Of a stretch of DNA of 64,000 nucleotides, positions 59,751 to 64,000 are shown one piece after another (position 1 is the first letter of the stretch; each line of letters opens with the position of its first letter). The DNA comes from Ga0077527 sp964433345 (GTDB lineage: Bacteria > Pseudomonadota > Gammaproteobacteria > Burkholderiales > SG8-41): positions 1 to 64,000 of the forward strand of contig CAYSQJ010000002.1 of assembly GCA_964433345.1 (NCBI GenBank). The letters are read 5' to 3'. The notes beneath the pieces are model-generated. The model saw only the letters and a program-made list of their open reading frames with translations. It was not told the origin of the DNA and searched no databases. The translations under genes and the position numbers were made by a program.

Positions 59751-59782
59751 TAAAAAAGGCGGGGCTAGCGCCCCGCCTTTTA
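59751..59782 (-). terminator. Terminator of small secreted peptide 2
   Basis: GGCGGGGC and GCCCCGCC form an 8-bp stem around TAGC, with a T-run on the minus strand after it. It lies 18 bp past the stop at 59800. Confidence 0.85.
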
Positions 59783-59799
59783 CGAGCAAAAGCGGACTA

Positions 59800-59955
59800 T
59801 TACTTCTTGTCGGCTTTTTTCTCTTTTTTCTCGGCTTTTTTCTCGTCTTTCTTCATTTCCTTCTTTTCTTCTTTCTTGGCTTCGGCAGCGAAGGCCGGGG
59901 CAACCGAAACGGAGGCGAAAACGGCGGCGATGATGGCGGCAAACAGTTTGTTCAT
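59800..59955 (-). CDS. Small secreted lysine/glutamate-rich peptide 2
   Basis: The ATG at 59955 begins a 51-residue protein with a signal peptide (MNKLFAAIIAAVFASVSVAP, cleavage near AFAA-E). A 27-residue tail made almost only of Lys, Glu, Ala and Asp follows (KKEEKKEMKKDEKK and so on). No cysteine is present. AGGAAA precedes the start. It shares its leader layout with peptide 1, suggesting duplication followed by divergence. Its role is unknown. Confidence 0.72.
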   Translation of the reverse strand: MNKLFAAIIAAVFASVSVAPAFAAEAKKEEKKEMKKDEKKAEKKEKKADKK

Positions 59956-60000
59956 GATTTCCTCAATAAATTGATGGTGGTTGATGCGTCGGGCCCTGCG

Positions 60001-60029
60001 GCCCTTGACCGAAACAGTCGGTCAAGGGC
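60001..60029. promoter_or_regulatory. 12-bp hairpin upstream of small peptide 2
   Basis: GCCCTTGACCGA (60001-60012) and TCGGTCAAGGGC (60018-60029) pair perfectly around AACAG. It lies 46 bp upstream of the minus-strand ATG with no T-run, so it may be a stable 5' leader structure or an operator. Confidence 0.55.
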
Positions 60030-60216
60030 GAATAACGGGCGGATTTGCCGGTGGTTGACACTGCGACATCTTTTTAAAAAAGAAACCGGTAAATCGAAGC
60101 GCAGAGCTGGAGTGGTGTGCGGATTCGCCTGAACATGTCTGGGGAAACATGATGGCAAGTCGTCAAAAGTAACGGTTAATTGACATCTGTCGATCTACAT
60201 TGCCCGAGACGTAACA

Positions 60217-60765
60217 TTAAATTGACGATTTGGCCTTTTGCCATTGCCCGGGCGCTATGCCGCTGATTGTCCACGGGCCGATGCTGAAGCGGATCAGCCG
60301 CAAGGTCGGGAAGCCGGCGGCTGCCGTCATGCGCCGGACCTGGCGATTGCGACCTTCGCGCAGGACCAGGCGCAGCCAGGTGGTAGGGATGGCCTGGCGT
60401 GAGCGGATGGGCGGCGTGCGCGGCCATAACCATTCAGGCTCATCGACCAGCGCGGCTTCCGCCGGGCGCGCACGGAAATCGCCGAGCACCATGCCCCTGC
60501 GCAGCGGTTCCAGCGCAGCATCGTCCGGTGCGCCCTCGACCTGTGCGAAATAGGTTTTCGGCAGCTTGTGCTGCGGATCGCTGATCCTGTGTTGCAGTGC
60601 GCCGTCCCCGGTCAGCACCACCAGGCCTTCGCTGTCGGTGTCGAGCCGGCCGGCGGGGTAGATACCCGGCATGTCGACGAAGTCCTTCAGCGTACGGTGA
60701 TCGCCGGAGGGGCTGAACTGGCAGATCACGCCATAAGGCTTGTTGAGCAGGATGACGTCCGGCAT
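60217..60765 (-). CDS. 23S rRNA pseudouridine synthase, RluE-like
   Basis: The 182-residue enzyme has LLNKPYGVICQFS, PAGRLDTDSEGLVVLTGDG with catalytic Asp42, and KTYFAQVEG and GRNRQVRRMTAAAG. It is a short RsuA/RluBEF-type synthase without the S4 domain, which fits RluE. It isomerises a uridine in rRNA. Confidence 0.87.
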   Translation of the reverse strand: MPDVILLNKPYGVICQFSPSGDHRTLKDFVDMPGIYPAGRLDTDSEGLVVLTGDGALQHRISDPQHKLPKTYFAQVEGAPDDAALEPLRRGMVLGDFRARPAEAALVDEPEWLWPRTPPIRSRQAIPTTWLRLVLREGRNRQVRRMTAAAGFPTLRLIRFSIGPWTISGIAPGQWQKAKSSI

Positions 60766-60808
60766 GCCCCGATTGTAAGGGGCGGCCGTACACTCCTGCT
60801 GCCGGTTG

Positions 60809-62434
60809 TCAGGCGGCGACGCCGGATTCCGCGGCCAGTTCCAGCCTGTCGTAGCCGGGCAGGGTCAGGAACTCGACGTAGTCGTCGCTGGTGGTGATCT
60901 CGTCAAACAGCGCGGCGGCTTCCTCGTAACGGCCGGCGCTCCAGACGGCCTCGCCAAGTTCGCGTCGCACCCGGGCAAGCTCCTCCGGCAGCATTTTGCG
61001 GAACATCTCCCTGGTGATCTTGCGGCCGTCATCGAGCACACCCTTCGGGCTGCGCATCCACTGCCAGATCTGTGAACGGGATATCTCGGCGGTGGCGGCG
61101 TCCTCCATCAGGTTGTAGACCGGCACGCAGCCGTTGCCGGCGAGCCAGGCGCCGATGTACTGGATGCCGACGCTGATGTTGTTGCGCAGGCCGGCCTCGG
61201 TGATCGGCGCCTCCGGTTTGAAGTCGAGCAGGTCCCTGGCGCTGACGCTGACGTCCGGACGCTGGCGGTCGACCTGGTTGGGTCCCGGCATGTGTCTGTC
61301 GAATACCTCCTTGGCAATGCCGACGAGGCCGGGATGGGCAACCCAGGTGCCGTCGCAGCCGTCACTGGCTTCGCGCTCCTTGTCGGCGCGGACCTTGGCC
61401 AGCGCGGCTTCGTTGGCTGCGGCGTCGCCCTTGATCGGGATCTGCGCCGCCATGCCGCCCATCGCGAAGGCCTTGCGCCTGTGACAGGTCTTGATCAGCA
61501 GCAGCGCGTAGGCGCGCATGAAAGGCGCAGTCATCGTGACCTGGCTGCGGTCGGCCAGACAGAAATCCCGGTTCGACCGGAATTTCTTGATGCAGCTGAA
61601 GATGTAGTCCCAGCGTCCGATATTGAGGCCGACGCAATGCTCGCGCAGTTCGAACAGGATCTCGTCCATTTCGAAGGCGGCAAGCACGGTTTCGATCAGC
61701 ACGGTGGTCTTGATCGTGCCCTGGGGAAGGCCCAGTTTCTGCTGGGCGGCGACGAAGATGTCGTTCCAGAGCCGTGCCTCGAGATGGCTTTCCATTTTCG
61801 GCAGGTAGAAGTACGGGCCCGTGCCGCGGGCCTGTGCTTCCCGTGCATTGTGGAAAAAATAAAGACCGAAATCGAAGATCGCGCCCGAAACCGGCGCGCC
61901 GTCCACCCGCATGTGGTTTTCCATCAGGTGCCAGCCGCGGGGGCGCACCAGCAGAGTGGCGGGGTTTTTGCCCAGACTGTAGTCCTTGCCTTCGGGGCTG
62001 CGAAAGCTGATCGTGCGGCGGACCGCGTCGCGCAGGTTGATCTGACCCTCGATCATGTTGGCCCAGGTCGGCGCATTCGAGTCCTCGAAGTCGGCCATGA
62101 ACACGTTGGCACCGCTGTTCAGCGCGTTGATCACCATCTTGCGGTCGGTCGGGCCGGTGATCTCGACGCGGCGGTTTTGCAGGTCTCCCGGTACCGGGCT
62201 GATGGTCCAGTTTCCGTCGCGTACGGCCCGGGTTTCCGGCAGGAAGTCGGGCAGGGCTCCGGTATCAAATGCCGCCTGGCGGACGTGGCGCTGCTGCATT
62301 AGCCCCTGTCTGCGCCGCTCGAACCGGCGTGAAAGCCCGGCGACAAAACCCAGTGCTTCGGGGGTCAGGATTTCGGCGTAAGCGGCATTGAGGTCGGTGG
62401 TCAGGGTGATGCCTTCGGGAAGGATCTGGGTCAT
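60809..62434 (-). CDS. aceB: Malate synthase A
   Basis: Malate synthase joins glyoxylate and acetyl-CoA in the glyoxylate shunt. The 541-residue product has FMADFEDSNAPTWANMIEGQ, LLVRPRGWHLMENH, TVLIETVLAAFEMDEIL and DGTWVAHPGLV, all family blocks. The start at 62434 has GGAG 8 nt upstream, while an ATG at 62485 lacks a ribosome site. Isocitrate lyase is not seen in the window. Confidence 0.95.
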   Translation of the reverse strand: MTQILPEGITLTTDLNAAYAEILTPEALGFVAGLSRRFERRRQGLMQQRHVRQAAFDTGALPDFLPETRAVRDGNWTISPVPGDLQNRRVEITGPTDRKMVINALNSGANVFMADFEDSNAPTWANMIEGQINLRDAVRRTISFRSPEGKDYSLGKNPATLLVRPRGWHLMENHMRVDGAPVSGAIFDFGLYFFHNAREAQARGTGPYFYLPKMESHLEARLWNDIFVAAQQKLGLPQGTIKTTVLIETVLAAFEMDEILFELREHCVGLNIGRWDYIFSCIKKFRSNRDFCLADRSQVTMTAPFMRAYALLLIKTCHRRKAFAMGGMAAQIPIKGDAAANEAALAKVRADKEREASDGCDGTWVAHPGLVGIAKEVFDRHMPGPNQVDRQRPDVSVSARDLLDFKPEAPITEAGLRNNISVGIQYIGAWLAGNGCVPVYNLMEDAATAEISRSQIWQWMRSPKGVLDDGRKITREMFRKMLPEELARVRRELGEAVWSAGRYEEAAALFDEITTSDDYVEFLTLPGYDRLELAAESGVAA

Positions 62435-62487
62435 GGGGTTCTCCACGGCAGAATGCGGGGCAGGCTCAACTTCGATTTCTCGCATCA

Positions 62488-62502
62488 TGAGAAATAATCT
62501 CA
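62488..62502. promoter_or_regulatory. Inverted repeat upstream of aceB
   Basis: TGAGA and TCTCA flank AATAA, 54 bp upstream of the malate synthase start, within an AT-rich stretch. It could be an operator. The regulator is unknown. Confidence 0.4.
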
Positions 62503-62550
62503 CATGAAATGCTGCGATGCATTATACAGATTACCCGGGGAGATCAAAGA

Positions 62551-62652
62551 ATGAGCGATTTCAGTGAAATTTACCCTGTGAAAATCACAGAAGGCGCCAT
62601 GATTTTTGTTGTTGCGATGCAAGATATCGGCTTGGCGTTACTGGCGGCATGA
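62551..62652 (+). CDS. Possible 33-residue small ORF
   Basis: An ATG 9 nt after GGGGAG opens a 33-codon frame (MSDFSEIYPVKITEGAM...). It is divergent from aceB and contains the palindrome CTGTGA-AAA-TCACAG (62576-62590). There is no homology by eye. The ribosome site is good but chance is not excluded. Confidence 0.25.
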   Translation: MSDFSEIYPVKITEGAMIFVVAMQDIGLALLAA

Positions 62653-62663
62653 AGACCGTGAAC

Positions 62664-62697
62664 TGCAAAAGACAACGCCCGCGAATGCGGGCGTTGT
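62664..62697 (-). terminator. Terminator of the partial gene
   Basis: ACAACGCCCGC (62672-62682) and GCGGGCGTTGT (62687-62697) form an 11-bp stem around GAAT. On the minus strand it is followed by CTTTT. It is 43 bp past the stop at 62740. Confidence 0.8.
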
Positions 62698-62739
62698 CGG
62701 GTCAGGCGGTGAGGCCGCTGCTGCGGCCGGGGACGAAGC

Positions 62740-64000
62740 TTACTGGCTGCCCCAGGGCTTGATGGCGGCTTTCAGCTGGTTGTAGCCGTCGATGTAGCGC
62801 GGGCGCTTGCCGCTGTAGATCTTGTCGAAGGTCGCCAGCTGCGCGTCCAGCCAGTCGGCGAGCTGCTTGTTGCCGGGATTGGCAGCCTTGTAGGCTTCGT
62901 TGATCAGCACGAAGTGGATGCGCGGATCGTACGGATCCTTGGTGTCGCCGACGGTTTCGTCGCCGTTCAACAGTCGCTGCAGCATGGCATCGGCGGAGCC
63001 GAGGGTCTGTTCGTAGATCGGCGCGCCTTCCATGCGGTACATGACGCTGGTCATGTCCTTGCCGTTGGTCATGGTAAAGCCCATCTCTTTCCACACGTCG
63101 GCCATCTTTTTGCCGGTCTTGGCGTAGTCGAGGATGATCTGGCCCCACTTGCGCAGCACGTCCGGGGCGTCGGCCATCAGGTCGGTCAGGCGGTCGCCGT
63201 CGAGGTCGGTCGAATAGACGATGCACTCGCGTTGCTCGATCATGTCGTGCAGCAGCAGGCCGAAGTTGGTGTCGGAGATGTGTTCGTAGATGTCGCCGCC
63301 CCAGTTTTCCATGCCGGCTTTGAAGTCCTTCGGCAGCAACGCGACGATGGCGTGGACGTTGTCCTTGTGCTCTTCGTAGGCGTCGACCGCGTACTGGCGT
63401 TTCAGCTTGAACTTGGTGCCCTGGAGCAGCCAGCGGAAAAGGCCCGCGTTGACCGCGTCTTCCTTGGCCTGGGTCGGCTTGGTGGCGACCCGGCCGATGC
63501 AGCCGCGGTCATTGACCAGTTTCAGGAACAGGCGCGCGGCGTAGGCCATGCGCACGCCCGGGGTATTCATTTCGGAATGGATGTTGCCGGTGGCCTTGTC
63601 GACCACGAATTTCTTGTTGTCCTGCGAATACGGCAGGCCGGGCATGAAGCGCACGTTGGTGATCGAGCCGTAGGGGCGGACGTTGCAGTAGACGCCGGCG
63701 GCGGTGCGCAGCGGAGCATTTGCCGACTTGCCGGCGACGACGACTTTCTTGCCGCCCTCGTTAACCATGAAATCGCCGGCGGTGGACCACTTCAGACAGG
63801 TGTAATCCATCTTGCCGAACCACTCGAGCGACTTCAGCTTCGAGTCGTGGCGGAACTGGGCCATCATCGGCACTCCGAGGAAAGGCAGGCCCAGCACGTC
63901 GAGCGCCATGATGGTGCCGTTCAATGCAAAAGTGTCGGTGAGCGCGTGGGCAACCGGATTGACGCCGCCGGTGAAATTGCCGCCTTCCCAGATGATGGCG
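62740..64000 (-). CDS. Unrecognised protein, C-terminal part (window edge)
   Basis: 419 residues are visible, and the frame is still open at position 64000, so the N-terminus is missing. There is no signal peptide or membrane helix in this part. It has IIWEGGNFTGGVNPVAHALTD near the visible start and ends WGSQ. It is acidic and lysine-rich with many aromatic residues. I do not recognise the family. It is not malate synthase or isocitrate lyase. It has its own terminator and is on the same strand as aceB, 226 bp or more upstream. Confidence 0.7.
   Translation of the reverse strand, partial: AIIWEGGNFTGGVNPVAHALTDTFALNGTIMALDVLGLPFLGVPMMAQFRHDSKLKSLEWFGKMDYTCLKWSTAGDFMVNEGGKKVVVAGKSANAPLRTAAGVYCNVRPYGSITNVRFMPGLPYSQDNKKFVVDKATGNIHSEMNTPGVRMAYAARLFLKLVNDRGCIGRVATKPTQAKEDAVNAGLFRWLLQGTKFKLKRQYAVDAYEEHKDNVHAIVALLPKDFKAGMENWGGDIYEHISDTNFGLLLHDMIEQRECIVYSTDLDGDRLTDLMADAPDVLRKWGQIILDYAKTGKKMADVWKEMGFTMTNGKDMTSVMYRMEGAPIYEQTLGSADAMLQRLLNGDETVGDTKDPYDPRIHFVLINEAYKAANPGNKQLADWLDAQLATFDKIYSGKRPRYIDGYNQLKAAIKPWGSQ

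Overview
The window is a GC-rich chromosomal segment from a betaproteobacterium, most likely from or near Burkholderiales. The pointers are the tuf-S10-spc-alpha ribosomal layout with secY-infA-rpmJ, the uvrA / MFS / ssb order, a Bug-type solute-binding protein, tandem MmgE/PrpD genes and a TctDE-like two-component system. Nothing here looks like a phage, plasmid or insertion sequence, and no CRISPR array was found. The identification rests on gene content and protein motifs read by eye, not on a database search.

Layout. 1-14160: end of tuf, then the S10, spc and alpha operons (rpsJ to rplQ) in canonical order, closed by a terminator. A clear internal promoter lies between rpsQ and rplN. 14268-25645: glycerate 2-kinase and uvrA (minus), an MFS transporter, ssb, a phosphate acyltransferase, an FmdB zinc ribbon, a DUF502 membrane protein, aspS, a secreted guanyl-specific RNase with an overlapping barstar inhibitor, and nudB. 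25744-39100: nadA, an EEP-family nuclease/phosphatase, an Atm1-type ABC exporter, a histidine kinase/response regulator pair, a possible small RNA, a PBP7-type endopeptidase, an EgtD-like methyltransferase, a second MFS transporter, a DegP-like protease and a membrane-fused spermidine-synthase-like protein. 39308-50376: a catabolic region with four MmgE/PrpD paralogues, a TcuA-like flavoprotein, a divergent LysR regulator with a palindromic operator candidate, an FMN-dependent 2-hydroxyacid dehydrogenase and a Bug protein. 49170-57027: a selenocysteine locus. 57153-64000: GST, mnmA, nudJ, two tiny secreted lysine-rich peptides, a pseudouridine synthase, malate synthase A and an unrecognised gene cut by the window edge.

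Main discovery. On the minus strand, directly upstream of selA-selB, a gene at 56257-57027 reads as one 256-residue protein only if an in-frame TGA (56983-56985) is decoded as selenocysteine. The product is a glutaredoxin/thioredoxin-fold domain whose redox motif is U-S-S-C (Sec15, Cys18), joined to a DinB-like four-helix domain. Just downstream of the TGA the mRNA can form a hairpin (7-bp stem, AGUUU loop starting 23 nt after the UGA) that fits the published bacterial SECIS rules. The tRNA-Sec gene (selC, 49170-49264), selB and selA are all within 8 kb. A thioredoxin-reductase-like flavoprotein follows selB by 15 bp and could be the electron donor. selD is not in the window.

Secondary points: a secreted RNase/barstar pair, a four-paralogue PrpD catabolic island, an L5 protein with a K/A-rich N-terminal extension, a structured non-coding region ending in a strong terminator upstream of the endopeptidase gene, a 20-nt perfect inverted repeat between selA and selB, and a 27-bp tandem repeat.
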